Assembly (NCBI RefSeq): GCF_900142035.1
Contig: NZ_FQZI01000002.1
Location: 186,001-250,000, forward strand
DNA from: Flavobacterium terrae
GTDB taxonomy: Bacteria; Bacteroidota; Bacteroidia; Flavobacteriales; Flavobacteriaceae
Length of the DNA: 64,000 nt
Reading direction: 5' to 3'
Shown: positions 1 to 9,284 of the stretch, piece after piece
How positions within the stretch are numbered: the first letter of the stretch is position 1
How the letters are laid out: each line of letters starts with the position of its first letter
Translations under genes and position numbers: made by a program
Notes under the pieces: generated by a model
Database searches by the model: none
What the model was told of the DNA's origin: nothing
Seen by the model: only the letters and a program-made list of their open reading frames with translations

Positions 1-2
1 GT

Positions 3-1106
3 AAAGGGCCAGTTGGGCGATTGTCAACTCAAGGATTGGAAGAAGTGTATGCACAATTTGAAAAAGAACTGGGTGTTGGTGACTATGCCAAGTATTTGAA
101 AGAGTCATTTAAAAAGGCCTATTTAGAACATGCAACATTAGCCGATGCCACTCGGTTTTTGGCCAATGAATTATTCAAGGAGGAAGGTTTGGTCATTGTC
201 GATGGAGATGATGTGAATTTGAAACAACTCTTTGCTCCCTATGTTAAAAGAGAGTTATTAGAGCAAGCTTCCTTTCAAAACGTTACCGCAACGAATAAAG
301 CATTAGCACACTATGACATTCAGGTAAATCCGAGAGAGATCAATTTATTTTATATAGAAGACAATCTTCGGGAACGAATTGTATTCGAAGAAGGTAAATA
401 TAGTATCAACACTACCAAAACAACATTCACAGAAAGTGATATCTTGGCTGAGTTGGAAAACCATCCGGAGAAATTCAGTCCGAATGTTATTTTACGACCG
501 TTGTATCAAGAAGTTATCTTACCGAATTTATGCTATATTGGTGGTGGCGGTGAAATCGCTTATTGGCTACAATTGAAATCCAATTTTGAGAGCAATGGCG
601 TTACATTTCCTGTTTTACTGGTTCGAAATTCAGTAGTGATTGCTACAGCAAAACAAGTGCAGAAGATTGACAAACTGGATTTAAGTTGGTCCGATTTATT
701 TACAAAACAGCACGATTTGATACGTAAAAAAACCAAAGAACTTTCCAGTCTGACGATTGATTTCTCGGAGCAAAAAGAATTTTTAAAGCAACAATTCATT
801 ACGTTAAACGACATTGCCAAGCGAACTGACCCTTCCTTTATTGGAGCAGTAAAAGCCCAAGAAGCAAAGCAAATCAAAGGTTTGGAGAATTTGGAAAAGC
901 GATTATTAAAAGCTGAGAAGAGAATTTTAAGCAATCAATTGGAACGAATTTCGATGATTCAAAATGAACTATTCCCTAATGGAGGACTTCAGGAACGCAA
1001 ACAGAATTTTTCAGAATTTTATCTTGAAAATGGCGATCAGTTGATTTCTAAATTACTCTCTGAACTCAATCCGTTAGATAAAGATTTCACCCTATTGATT
1101 GTGTAA
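3..1106 (+). CDS. bshC: Bacillithiol biosynthesis cysteine-adding enzyme BshC, 5'-truncated by the window edge
   Basis: BshC adds cysteine to glucosaminyl malate in the last step of bacillithiol synthesis, the low-molecular-weight thiol used in place of glutathione. The reading frame is open from base 3 (KGPVGRLSTQGLEEVY), and that segment plus ILRPLYQEVILPNLCYIGGGGE are characteristic of the family. The family is usually about 530 residues; about 367 are present, so roughly the N-terminal third lies upstream of the window. The C-terminal part (about residues 230-320 of the visible piece) is rich in Lys, Glu and Leu and looks like the family's coiled-coil region. The TTG at 21 is internal, not a start. 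The next gene follows after 71 bp on the same strand. Confidence 0.9.
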   Translation, partial: KGPVGRLSTQGLEEVYAQFEKELGVGDYAKYLKESFKKAYLEHATLADATRFLANELFKEEGLVIVDGDDVNLKQLFAPYVKRELLEQASFQNVTATNKALAHYDIQVNPREINLFYIEDNLRERIVFEEGKYSINTTKTTFTESDILAELENHPEKFSPNVILRPLYQEVILPNLCYIGGGGEIAYWLQLKSNFESNGVTFPVLLVRNSVVIATAKQVQKIDKLDLSWSDLFTKQHDLIRKKTKELSSLTIDFSEQKEFLKQQFITLNDIAKRTDPSFIGAVKAQEAKQIKGLENLEKRLLKAEKRILSNQLERISMIQNELFPNGGLQERKQNFSEFYLENGDQLISKLLSELNPLDKDFTLLIV

Positions 1107-1177
1107 AACCCTAACTTAAAAATTCAATCTCCAAATCCAAAGATTATTTATAACTTTCGATTGCACAAAATCGAAAA

Positions 1178-2896
1178 ATGAGTACACCAATTTATATACT
1201 GGGCACCGGATTATCTCATGATGGTTCTGCGGTATTACTGAAAGACGGAAAAGTTTGCGTAGCTATTGAAAAAGAGCGCATTACAAGAGTTAAACACGAT
1301 GGTGGTAACGATACCGATGCGATTCAGTACTGTTTGGATGCTGAAAACATTACAATTGACGACATTAGTTTAGTTGTACAAAGCGAGAACTTCTCAATAC
1401 CATCACGAGAGCGATTTAAAGGAAAACGTCTTTTTGCGGAAAAATCCACTCTGGAAATCATCACAATATCGCACCACCTTGCTCATGCTTATAGTGCTAT
1501 TGGCACATCCTCTTTTACCGAATGTGCCGTTATGGTTATAGATGGTTGCGGGAGTCCACTCGAACAGTTTTTACAATTAAACCCTGAAGAAAAAGACACT
1601 GTTCCGGCACATTATTTGACGGCTAATGTAATGCTTTGTGAAAAAGATAGTTTTTACTATTACAATGGAACCGAATTAAAAACCCTATATAAAGATTTCA
1701 GTCCGATGGCTGAAGTAAGAGAAAATCAATTAAAACTACCCACCACTCGACATTCTATTGGAGGTTTTTATGCAGCAGTAAGCCATTATGTATTTGGCAA
1801 TATGGACGATGTTGGCAAATTAATGGGATTGGCACCGTATGGAAATTCCGGAGTATTTGAAATGGAAGCCTTTTATTTTGAAGATCAGAATATCTATGTT
1901 TCAGACGATTGGAAAGCAGTGCTGAACAATCCCTCTGAAGGATATGATTATTTCAAAGCTCATTTTTCCTATTATGCCGATGTTGCAAAATGGGCACAAG
2001 AACAAGTAGAAAAAGCAGTTTTGAAATGCATTACCCAACGCTACACTCTATTTTCCCATCCCAACCTTTGTTATTCTGGAGGAGTTGCTTTGAATGCTGT
2101 AGCCAATGCTAAATTGCAGGATACGAACTTAGCCCAAAATATCTATTGGGAGCCCGCTGCCGCTGATAACGGATTGGCATTAGGATGTGCATTTTACGGT
2201 TGGCTTCACCATTTAAAAATGCCCAAAATCCCACATCAAGGTTCGACCTGTTTTGGAAAAAAATACAGTGAAAATGAAATCAAACTTGCAATACAGAAAG
2301 TAGATAGTAAAAATTACAATATGAATTATTTTCAGGATGAAGATGAGTTATTACAACATTGTGCTACGAACATTGCGAAAGGAAAAACAATTGCCTGGTT
2401 TCATGGAGAATCTGAATTTGGTCCAAGAGCGCTAGGTAGACGTAGTATTTTGGCGCATCCCGGCATAAAAGGAATGAAACAACATATTAATAGAAACATT
2501 AAATTCAGAGAAGACTTTCGCCCTTTTGCTCCTGCAGTACCTGAAGAAAAAGTAGAAGAGTATTTTGAAAATGGTAGAAAAAGTCCATATATGATTTTAG
2601 TCGATAAAACTCGTGAAAAATATATCGATTTACTCCAAAATACCACTCATGAAGACGGTTCTGCGAGAGTACAAACAGTTAATAAACATTGGAATGAGCG
2701 TTTCTATAAACTTATTGAATATTTTGAAAAAGAATCTGGAATAGCTGTACTTTTAAATACTAGTTTAAACAGACGAGGTATGCCTATGGTCGAAACTCCA
2801 GATCAGGCAATTGCTTTTTTTGAAGAAACCGCACTTGATATTTTGGTTTTGGAAAATTTTGTAATTAAAAAAAGTAGTTTTTTAAATATCTTTTAA
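1178..2896 (+). CDS. Carbamoyltransferase, NodU/CmcH/TobZ family
   Basis: Predicted ATP-dependent O-carbamoyltransferase that makes carbamoyl-adenylate from carbamoyl phosphate and transfers it to a hydroxyl of a sugar or other small molecule. The N-terminal half is a Kae1/YrdC-like ASKHA fold starting GTGLSHDGSAVLLKDG, with the metal-binding motif HHLAHAYSA at about residues 99-107 and SGGVALN at about 300. The C-terminal domain carries GPRALGRRS at about 415 and FREDFRPFAP at about 447. The length of 572 residues is normal. The substrate cannot be read from the sequence, and no antibiotic or nodulation-factor genes lie nearby. A glycan or natural-product decoration role is possible. The gene sits 71 bp after bshC and may share its transcript. 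Confidence 0.88.
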   Translation: MSTPIYILGTGLSHDGSAVLLKDGKVCVAIEKERITRVKHDGGNDTDAIQYCLDAENITIDDISLVVQSENFSIPSRERFKGKRLFAEKSTLEIITISHHLAHAYSAIGTSSFTECAVMVIDGCGSPLEQFLQLNPEEKDTVPAHYLTANVMLCEKDSFYYYNGTELKTLYKDFSPMAEVRENQLKLPTTRHSIGGFYAAVSHYVFGNMDDVGKLMGLAPYGNSGVFEMEAFYFEDQNIYVSDDWKAVLNNPSEGYDYFKAHFSYYADVAKWAQEQVEKAVLKCITQRYTLFSHPNLCYSGGVALNAVANAKLQDTNLAQNIYWEPAAADNGLALGCAFYGWLHHLKMPKIPHQGSTCFGKKYSENEIKLAIQKVDSKNYNMNYFQDEDELLQHCATNIAKGKTIAWFHGESEFGPRALGRRSILAHPGIKGMKQHINRNIKFREDFRPFAPAVPEEKVEEYFENGRKSPYMILVDKTREKYIDLLQNTTHEDGSARVQTVNKHWNERFYKLIEYFEKESGIAVLLNTSLNRRGMPMVETPDQAIAFFEETALDILVLENFVIKKSSFLNIF

Positions 2897-2976
2897 AAAA
2901 ATAGTCATTTTGGCGATTATTTTTGCATTTATATCGATTAAACACACAAAGCCTCAACATAATCCATAATTAAATA

Positions 2977-2984
2977 TACTTTTG
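2977..2984 (+). promoter_or_regulatory. Bacteroidota -7 promoter element for the FGE-like gene
   Basis: TACTTTTG matches the TAnnTTTG consensus of the Bacteroidota primary sigma factor and lies 43 bp ahead of the ATG at 3028. No clear -33 TTG stands at the expected spacing. Confidence 0.5.
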
Positions 2985-3027
2985 CGGCCGATTTAAAAAG
3001 ACATTTTTATAACAAATAAATAATCTT

Positions 3028-3849
3028 ATGTTAAAAAAATTAGTATTTATAAGCCTAGTATCTTTTACATTATTATCATTTTACAGAGTTGGTAATCCAG
3101 TACTTGAAATTGTTAAAGTTGAGGGAGGATCATTTATGATGGGATCTAAAGACGATAACCGCATTGCCGAAAATGACGAACAAAAACAACACGAAGTTAA
3201 ATTAAAATCTTTTGAGATTAACAAACTTGAAGTTACAGTTTGGGAATGGAAAGACTACTGCAAAAAAAATAATAAAAAAATGCCTTTAACCCCATTTTGG
3301 GGATGGAATGACAACAATCCCATTACAAATATCACTTGGTTTGAAGCTGTTGAATATTGCAATTGGCTAAGTAAAATTGAAGGTTTAAAAGCGGCTTATA
3401 CTTTTGCTGGTCCAAATGTAAAGTGTGACTTTACTGCTAATGGGTACCGTTTACCAACTGAAGCAGAATGGGAATTTGCTGCTAAAGGTGGAAAAAAATC
3501 AAAAGGAAACATTTTTGCTGGTTCAAATAATTCAAACGATATTGCCTGGTGGATTAAAAACAGCGAAAGAAAACCACATGCTGTGGGGACAAAACTACCT
3601 AATGAACTAGGTATTTATGACATGAGTGGTAATGTATGGGAATGGTGTTGGGACTGGTACAATAAAGACTACTATAAAACAGAAGATAGTAACAATCCAT
3701 GTGGTCCTATTCGTGGAGAGAAAAAATCTGTTCGTGGAGGATCTTGGGATAGCCAAGAAAATTATTTAAGAACTGCTAATCGAATTAGTACAGATCCAAG
3801 TAAAACAAATGAGTTTTATGGTTTTAGATTAGCTAGAACTATTAACTAA
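3028..3849 (+). CDS. Secreted SUMF1/FGE-like (formylglycine-generating-enzyme fold) protein, probably non-catalytic
   Basis: A 273-residue protein with an N-terminal hydrophobic signal (about residues 1-20) and no lipobox. The rest is an FGE-sulfatase/SUMF1 domain: GGSFMMGS near residue 35, NKLEVTVWEW, PITNITWFEAVEYCNWLS, YRLPTEAEWEFAAKGG, GIYDMSGNVWEWCWD, SVRGGSW and a final YGFRLART. True formylglycine-generating enzymes carry two reactive cysteines after the RGGSW segment; here that stretch reads RGGSWDSQENYLRTANR, with none. It resembles the structural FGE-like proteins of Bacteroidota such as GldJ and GldK of gliding/T9SS, but is shorter and not linked to gld genes here, so that role is not claimed. 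It has its own promoter. Confidence 0.8.
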   Translation: MLKKLVFISLVSFTLLSFYRVGNPVLEIVKVEGGSFMMGSKDDNRIAENDEQKQHEVKLKSFEINKLEVTVWEWKDYCKKNNKKMPLTPFWGWNDNNPITNITWFEAVEYCNWLSKIEGLKAAYTFAGPNVKCDFTANGYRLPTEAEWEFAAKGGKKSKGNIFAGSNNSNDIAWWIKNSERKPHAVGTKLPNELGIYDMSGNVWEWCWDWYNKDYYKTEDSNNPCGPIRGEKKSVRGGSWDSQENYLRTANRISTDPSKTNEFYGFRLARTIN

Positions 3850-3890
3850 AATAACATTAAAACTTTTCTTTCAGATTGATTAAAAAGTTA

Positions 3891-3898
3891 TACTTTTG
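3891..3898 (+). promoter_or_regulatory. -7 promoter element for ndk
   Basis: TACTTTTG (TAnnTTTG consensus) ends 23 bp before the ndk ATG at 3922, giving a short leader. The -33 element is not obvious. Confidence 0.55.
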
Positions 3899-3921
3899 CA
3901 CGCAAATTAAAAAAGGAAAAA

Positions 3922-4341
3922 ATGGCAAGTAATAGAACTTTTACTATGATCAAACCGGATGCGGTTGAAAAAGGAAACATCGGTGGAATTTTAAATATGA
4001 TTACTGAAGGTGGTTTCAGAATTGTATCAATGAAATTAACACAATTAACTGTGGCTGATGCTCAGAAATTTTATGCTGTTCACTCAGAAAGACCTTTCTT
4101 TGGTGAATTAGTAGAATTCATGACAAGAGGTCCAATCGTAGCTGCTATCTTAGAAAAAGATAACGCTGTTGAAGATTTCCGTACTTTAATTGGTGCTACT
4201 AATCCAGCTGATGCTGCAGAAGGAACAATCCGTAAAAAATATGCTACTTCAATTGGAGAAAATGCAGTACACGGTTCTGACTCTGATGAAAATGCTGCTA
4301 TTGAAGGTGCTTTTCACTTTGCAGGTAGAGAAATGTTCTAA
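3922..4341 (+). CDS. ndk: Nucleoside diphosphate kinase
   Basis: Transfers the gamma phosphate from ATP to nucleoside diphosphates through a phosphohistidine, balancing the NTP and dNTP pools in the cytoplasm. The sequence begins [15 protein letters not shown], the usual start of the family, and the active-site region [20 protein letters not shown] contains the catalytic His (HGSDS). The length of 139 residues is normal. It has a strong promoter-like -7 element just upstream and a clear terminator just downstream, so it is probably a single-gene unit. Confidence 0.97.
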   Translation: MASNRTFTMIKPDAVEKGNIGGILNMITEGGFRIVSMKLTQLTVADAQKFYAVHSERPFFGELVEFMTRGPIVAAILEKDNAVEDFRTLIGATNPADAAEGTIRKKYATSIGENAVHGSDSDENAAIEGAFHFAGREMF

Positions 4342-4359
4342 TCAAACATATATTATATA

Positions 4360-4387
4360 AAAAGGCCGTTCAAATGAACGGCCTTTT
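4360..4387. terminator. Bidirectional terminator between ndk and the convergent regulator gene
   Basis: A 12-bp perfect stem (AAAAGGCCGTTC, loop AAAT, GAACGGCCTTTT) is followed by a T-run on the plus strand and has an A-run on its other side, so it can serve both converging genes. Confidence 0.9.
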
Positions 4388-4390
4388 TTA

Positions 4391-5869
4391 TTATTTATAC
4401 TTTTCAAAAATCCCTTGAACCACTTCGTCCGTTTGAGCAAATCGAACTTTTTTCTCTACTGTTTTTGGAGGCGCTACTCTTTCAGCACAATCATTAATTC
4501 TACACGATTCACAAGTTATTCCTACTTCACGTCTTTTACTATTTTCATCGTTCAAGAAAGCAATTTTAGAAGATGAATTAGGAGTAATCATAATTCCAAA
4601 ACCTATACTTCTATAATATCCATTTTTAAAAGGATCTTTTGTTGCCGAAGACATTGTAAAATATTCTACCCCACTATGTGTATAGGATGATATTTGAGTA
4701 TCAAACAAGTGTTCTTTAACTAGATTCGGAATTTCTTTTATGGTTTTTAAAGAAATCCATCTTCTACAATAATGCTCATAACTCTCATTAGCATGAGGTT
4801 CTAACAAATTTGTGATATGCAATTCTTTAGTCAACTTAATATCACTTTTATCTGGCTTATAACTAAAACGAAGAAAAAATAGATTCTTTAGATTGAAATC
4901 TTTAGGTAAAATGTTAGTTAAGCGTTGATAAAATGTTTCTGGCGAATCTGTATACTCAGCAATTAAATTTTGAAATTCAATAGAGTCAAATGTTTTCTTC
5001 TCAAAAAAATCTTTCAGTTTTTTTACTAAAGGTTTTCTTGGAATCAATAAAGCACCTGCAAAATAGGATGCCAAGAAATTATTCAACACCTGATCAAAAC
5101 GTTCAAACTTAATCCATGAAAAAGTGTACAATCTATCCGTAATATTTAAATAATTATACGCAATCTCTTTAGCATAAATAAACATTCTTTGCGACTCATC
5201 AGTTTCAGATGAAACCAATAATGTTTTTGAGCTTGGAACAAAAACAGAACGAAGATTAATTAATTCCTTATGTTGAGATAATTCATCGTTATTTATAGTA
5301 TAACCATACTCTTCAATCAAAATTTCTTCTAGCTCCTGAATAGATAATCTTTTATTTAAATCTATTGAATAGGCTTTTGCAAACTTCTCAACTTGACTTT
5401 CAATTTCATCAAAATAATTATTATTTGCTTCCTGATAAGAGCGGAGTGCTGCCAAGAAAAAACTTTCGCGAGTTAGATTATAATGTTTAGCTATTTCAAA
5501 TAATGTGCTGATAAAGGCATTAACCTTCACAGGCGCTTCTGCAATAATATCAATCAAATCACTTTCTTTAATTCCAAACAACTCCAGCGGAATTTCCTTC
5601 AATATATTTGATTGCAATATTTCACCAATTGGCGCCAAATTTTTATCAAGTTTTAAAGAAACCAAATGGTCATAATTGGACTCTAATGCTTCGGCAAGTA
5701 ATAATATTTTATCACGTTTTGGATACTTTTTCCCTTTTTCAATTTCATTAAGATAAGACTTAGACAAACCTGTCATTTTAGCCAAGCCAAATAAAGACAG
5801 ATTTTTTTCTGTACGCATCTGCTTCATCTTCAAACCAAAAATCAATCGGATATATTCTTCTTCAATCAT
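4391..5869 (-). CDS. XRE-family regulator of the RamB/ScfR type (HTH plus inactive ImmA/IrrE-like domain), probable regulator of the glyoxylate shunt
   Basis: A 492-residue cytoplasmic transcription factor. The N-terminus (about residues 1-70) is an XRE helix-turn-helix: KNLSLFGLAKMTGLSKSYLNEIEKGKKYP. The centre resembles the ImmA/IrrE (DUF955) fold (LNNFLASYFAGALLIP) but has no HExxH, so no protease is expected. The C-terminus has a cysteine cluster (CESCRINDCAERVAPP) as in short-chain fatty acyl-CoA regulators (ScfR) such as RamB of actinobacteria, which control aceA and aceB. The gene is divergent from aceB-aceA with shared regulatory DNA, so it very likely senses an acyl-CoA or acetate signal and controls those two genes and itself. 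The exact ligand is not visible. Confidence 0.85.
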   Translation of the reverse strand: MIEEEYIRLIFGLKMKQMRTEKNLSLFGLAKMTGLSKSYLNEIEKGKKYPKRDKILLLAEALESNYDHLVSLKLDKNLAPIGEILQSNILKEIPLELFGIKESDLIDIIAEAPVKVNAFISTLFEIAKHYNLTRESFFLAALRSYQEANNNYFDEIESQVEKFAKAYSIDLNKRLSIQELEEILIEEYGYTINNDELSQHKELINLRSVFVPSSKTLLVSSETDESQRMFIYAKEIAYNYLNITDRLYTFSWIKFERFDQVLNNFLASYFAGALLIPRKPLVKKLKDFFEKKTFDSIEFQNLIAEYTDSPETFYQRLTNILPKDFNLKNLFFLRFSYKPDKSDIKLTKELHITNLLEPHANESYEHYCRRWISLKTIKEIPNLVKEHLFDTQISSYTHSGVEYFTMSSATKDPFKNGYYRSIGFGIMITPNSSSKIAFLNDENSKRREVGITCESCRINDCAERVAPPKTVEKKVRFAQTDEVVQGIFEKYK

Positions 5870-5897
5870 TATAAATACTGATATTATTACTTACAAA

Positions 5898-5927
5898 CAA
5901 AGATATAACTTTTAATGAATTTTGCAA
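5898..5927 (-). promoter_or_regulatory. Promoter of the RamB/ScfR-like regulator gene
   Basis: On the minus strand, TTG (5927-5925) and TATCTTTG (5905-5898, TAnnTTTG) are 19 bp apart, a good match to the Bacteroidota consensus, 28 bp before the start codon. Confidence 0.7.
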
Positions 5928-5941
5928 TTTGAAAATATTTT

Positions 5942-5953
5942 GCGAACGTTCGC
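5942..5953. promoter_or_regulatory. Palindromic operator candidate in the regulator/aceB intergenic region
   Basis: GCGAACGTTCGC is a perfect 12-bp palindrome. Its half-site GTTCGC recurs in the same orientation at 5984-5989, overlapping the -7 box of the aceB promoter, so the two sites are 36 bp apart. This fits binding by the adjacent XRE regulator, but the assignment is inference. Confidence 0.6.
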
Positions 5954-5984
5954 TTGTTTTGTAAAAATTAATTTTATAAGTTTG
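5954..5984 (+). promoter_or_regulatory. Promoter of aceB-aceA
   Basis: TTG (5954-5956), a 20-bp spacer and TAAGTTTG (5977-5984) match the Bacteroidota -33/-7 consensus. Transcription would start near 5990, about 22 bases before the ATG. The palindrome abuts the -33 element and a half-site covers the -7 element, a layout that suits repression. Confidence 0.75.
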
Positions 5985-6011
5985 TTCGCATAAAACTAAA
6001 TAAACGCAAAA

Positions 6012-7592
6012 ATGGAATTAGCAATCAATCAAAACTACAAGGTAAAAAACCAACATACCTTCAAAGACATACTTACTGAGGAGGCGTTAGCTTTCTTAGA
6101 AGCTTTACACAAAAACTTCAATCAAAGTAGAATTGAGCTTTTAGAAAAAAGAGAAATTCAACAAGAAATTTTCAATTCGGGTGAAAGCCCTGTTTTCCCA
6201 TTGGAAACAAAAAATGTAAGAAACACTGCTTGGACAGCCGCAAAAATTCCTGATGCCTTATTAGATAGAAGAGTTGAAATAACAGGACCTGTTGATCGCA
6301 AAATGGTAATTAATGCTTTAAACTCAGGCGCTAAAACTTTTATGGCAGATTTTGAAGATAGCTGCTCACCTACTTGGAGCAATTTAATGGAAGGGCAACA
6401 AAATTTAAGAGATGCCATCAACAAAACCATTGACTTTGAACAAAATGGTAAAAAATATAGCTTAAATGAAAAAACAGCAGTATTGTTAGTTCGACCACGT
6501 GGATTACATTTAGAAGAAAAAAACATTTCTTTTGAAGGAGAATTAGCTTCAGGATCATTAGTTGATTTTGGATTATTTTTCTTCCACAATGCAGAAAATT
6601 TAATCGCAAATGGAGTTGGCCCATACTTCTATTTGCCCAAATTAGAACACTACGAAGAAGCTCGCTGGTGGAATGATGTTTTTGTTTTTAGCCAAGAATA
6701 TCTAGGAATTAAACAAGGTACAATTAAAGCCACAGTACTTATTGAAACAATAACGGCAAGCTTTCAACTAGATGAAATTATATACGAACTAAAAGAACAT
6801 ATTGCTGGTTTAAATTGTGGTCGTTGGGATTATATATTCTCATACATCAAAAAACTTAAAAATCATAAAAACTTTATCGTTCCTGATAGAGATCAAATCA
6901 CTATGACAAGTCCGTTTATGAGTGCTTATTCGTTGAGAGTAATTCAAATTTGTCATAAACGCAACATATTAGCAATTGGTGGAATGGCTGCCCAAATTCC
7001 CATCAAAAACAACGATGAAGCAAACAAAATAGCTTTTGCCAAAGTAATTGCAGACAAAGAAAGAGAAGTAAAAAATGGACATGACGGAACATGGGTAGCA
7101 CATCCAGCATTAGTTCCAATAGCCATGAAAGTTTTTAATGACAATATGCTTACAAAAAACCAAATGCATATTAGAAGAAATGAAATAAGCATTACCGAAG
7201 AGCAATTACTAGAAGTTCCTCAAGGAACAATTACATTAAACGGAATTAAAAAGAACATTAACATAGGCATACTTTATATTGAATCTTGGCTAAGCGGAAC
7301 AGGAGCAGCAGCATTATACAATTTAATGGAAGATGCTGCAACAGCAGAAATCTCTAGAGCTCAAATTTGGCTTTGGCTTAAAAGAAATATTGTTTTAGAG
7401 GATGGTAAAACATTCACTCCTCATCTTCTAAAAGAATTAACAGAAATAGAATTGATAAAAATCAAAGAAGATCTAGGAGAAGAAAAATATAATAAAGGAA
7501 GATTCGAATTGGCAGCAGAACTATTCACTGAGATGTCATTAAGAAAAGAACTAGATGATTTCTTAACCACAATAGCATACAAATACTTATAA
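6012..7592 (+). CDS. aceB: Malate synthase A
   Basis: Condenses glyoxylate with acetyl-CoA to give malate, the second step of the glyoxylate shunt, in the cytoplasm. The 526-residue length fits the malate synthase A isoform. Visible family blocks include [20 protein letters not shown] near residue 114, the [16 protein letters not shown] signature near residue 266, and [15 protein letters not shown] near 357. It is the first gene of an aceB-aceA unit, 76 bp before aceA, with a hairpin in the gap. The divergent RamB/ScfR-like gene is its likely regulator. Confidence 0.97.
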   Translation: MELAINQNYKVKNQHTFKDILTEEALAFLEALHKNFNQSRIELLEKREIQQEIFNSGESPVFPLETKNVRNTAWTAAKIPDALLDRRVEITGPVDRKMVINALNSGAKTFMADFEDSCSPTWSNLMEGQQNLRDAINKTIDFEQNGKKYSLNEKTAVLLVRPRGLHLEEKNISFEGELASGSLVDFGLFFFHNAENLIANGVGPYFYLPKLEHYEEARWWNDVFVFSQEYLGIKQGTIKATVLIETITASFQLDEIIYELKEHIAGLNCGRWDYIFSYIKKLKNHKNFIVPDRDQITMTSPFMSAYSLRVIQICHKRNILAIGGMAAQIPIKNNDEANKIAFAKVIADKEREVKNGHDGTWVAHPALVPIAMKVFNDNMLTKNQMHIRRNEISITEEQLLEVPQGTITLNGIKKNINIGILYIESWLSGTGAAALYNLMEDAATAEISRAQIWLWLKRNIVLEDGKTFTPHLLKELTEIELIKIKEDLGEEKYNKGRFELAAELFTEMSLRKELDDFLTTIAYKYL

Positions 7593-7597
7593 AAAAC

Positions 7598-7621
7598 TGC
7601 CAGATGCGGCAACATCTGGCA
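7598..7621. promoter_or_regulatory. Intercistronic hairpin between aceB and aceA
   Basis: A perfect 9-bp stem (TGCCAGATG / CATCTGGCA) closes a 6-base loop 5 bp after the aceB stop. No T-run follows, so a classical terminator is unlikely. It may be an RNA-processing or stabilising structure that sets the aceB:aceA ratio; this is inference. Confidence 0.55.
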
Positions 7622-7668
7622 ATTACATTCAAATAATTAATAATAACTATCTAAAGCACAACAAAATT

Positions 7669-8946
7669 ATGAAAACTGAAGAAAGAATTCAACAATTAGT
7701 AACTGAATGGACTACTAACCCAAGATGGAAAGGAATTGAAAGACCTTATACTGCTGAAAAAGTAGTAGAACTACAAGGCTCTTATCAAATCGAACATTCC
7801 ATAGGTCGTCGTGGTTCAGAAATACTATGGAAAAAATTACATTCTCAGGATTGGGTAGCCGGACTAGGTGCTATGACAGGAAATCAGGCTATTCAAGAAG
7901 TAGAAGCTGGATTAGAAGCAATATATTTAAGTGGTTGGCAAGTAGCTGCTGATGCTAACTTGGCTGGCGAAATGTACCCAGACCAATCGTTATACCCTGC
8001 TAACAGTGTACCACAAGTAGTAAAAAGAATCAACAACGCTTTATTACGCGCAGATCAAATTCAGTCTGTAAATAAAGTAGAAAATAAAAAAGACTATCTA
8101 GTTCCTATCGTAGCTGATGCAGAAGCAGGATTTGGAGGAAATCTAAATGCCTTCGAATTAATGAAGGGAATGATTGAAGCTGGTGCTGCGGGTGTACATT
8201 TTGAAGACCAATTATCTTCTGCCAAAAAATGTGGTCATTTGGGCGGAAAAGTATTAGTACCCACTCAAGAAGCAATAAACAAATTAGTCGCTGCTCGTTT
8301 AGCTGCTGATGTTATGAATGTTCCAACTTTGATTGTTGCTCGAACTGATGCTGATGCTGCCAATTTATTAACAAGTGACATTGATGACAGAGATAGAGAA
8401 TTCATCACTGGTGAGAGAACTCCTGAGGGATTTTTCTATGTTAATGCAGGATTAGAACAAGGAATTAGCCGAGGATTATCATACGCTCCTTATGCAGATT
8501 TGATTTGGTTAGAAACCTCAACTCCAGACATTACAGAAGCTAGAAAATTTGCTGAAGCTATTCACGCACAATATCCAGGTAAACTATTAGCTTACAACTG
8601 TTCTCCATCATTCAACTGGGCAGCTAAATTGAGTGTAGAAGAAATGGAAACTTTCCGCGAAGATTTAGCAGCCTTAGGATATAAATTCCAATTCATTACT
8701 CTAGCAGGATTTCATGCTTTAAACACTTCAATGTTTGAATTAGCTTTAGCGTATAAGAAAAAAGGAATGGCAGGTTATTCAGAATTACAACAAAAAGAAT
8801 TTGCGTTACAAGCAGAAGGCTTTAGAGCAGTGAAACATCAAAACTTTGTTGGTACAACTTATTTTGACGAAGTACAAAATGCTGTTACAGCAGGTTTAGC
8901 TTCTACTGTAGCAATGAAAGATTCGACAGAAACTGCGCAATTTTAA
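7669..8946 (+). CDS. aceA: Isocitrate lyase
   Basis: Cleaves isocitrate to succinate and glyoxylate, the first committed step of the glyoxylate shunt, which allows growth on acetate and fatty acids. The catalytic motif [10 protein letters not shown] is present with the active Cys at residue 188. Other family blocks are [33 protein letters not shown] and [13 protein letters not shown]. At 425 residues it is the short, bacterial type. It lies downstream of aceB in the same direction and ends just before a strong terminator. Confidence 0.98.
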   Translation: MKTEERIQQLVTEWTTNPRWKGIERPYTAEKVVELQGSYQIEHSIGRRGSEILWKKLHSQDWVAGLGAMTGNQAIQEVEAGLEAIYLSGWQVAADANLAGEMYPDQSLYPANSVPQVVKRINNALLRADQIQSVNKVENKKDYLVPIVADAEAGFGGNLNAFELMKGMIEAGAAGVHFEDQLSSAKKCGHLGGKVLVPTQEAINKLVAARLAADVMNVPTLIVARTDADAANLLTSDIDDRDREFITGERTPEGFFYVNAGLEQGISRGLSYAPYADLIWLETSTPDITEARKFAEAIHAQYPGKLLAYNCSPSFNWAAKLSVEEMETFREDLAALGYKFQFITLAGFHALNTSMFELALAYKKKGMAGYSELQQKEFALQAEGFRAVKHQNFVGTTYFDEVQNAVTAGLASTVAMKDSTETAQF

Positions 8947-8962
8947 TTTTTTGGTTAATAAA

Positions 8963-8985
8963 AATGCCCCACAAAATGGGGCATT
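8963..8985. terminator. Bidirectional terminator after aceA
   Basis: The stem AATGCCCC / GGGGCATT around a 7-base loop is followed by CTTTATTTT. It separates aceA from the convergent DUF721 gene, whose stop codon is only 2 bp away. Confidence 0.8.
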
Positions 8986-8987
8986 CT

Positions 8988-9284
8988 TTATTTTAAAACA
9001 ACATCTTTTACGACTTCCCTTCCGAGTTCTTCATTGATCATCTTAATGATTTTATCTTTTCCATAACTCAGTTCTTCTCGTAAAACCGATGAAGTTAATT
9101 CGACATATAAAGTTGAACCTTTAAGCAATACATTTCTAGTATAATTATTTACTCCATTTCCCATAAGGTTTTTCCACGCATCAGCCACAGAAATTTGATT
9201 TAAGCCTTTATCTAATTTATTAGCTTCAATAATTTCCTTTAAAATATCGCTTATAGAACTTTCGTTACTCAGCCTTTTTGCCAT
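8988..9284 (-). CDS. DUF721 (DciA-like) small protein
   Basis: A 98-residue cytoplasmic protein with the DUF721 pattern: SISDILKEIIEANKLDKGLNQ, then ADAWKNLMG, LYVELTSSVLREELSYGKDKII and a short C-terminal tail. DUF721 includes DciA, which helps load the replicative helicase in many bacteria that lack DnaC; whether this short Bacteroidota form does so is not shown. Its start overlaps the end of the upstream lipoprotein gene by 20 bp, so the two are translated from one mRNA. Confidence 0.8.
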   Translation of the reverse strand: MAKRLSNESSISDILKEIIEANKLDKGLNQISVADAWKNLMGNGVNNYTRNVLLKGSTLYVELTSSVLREELSYGKDKIIKMINEELGREVVKDVVLK

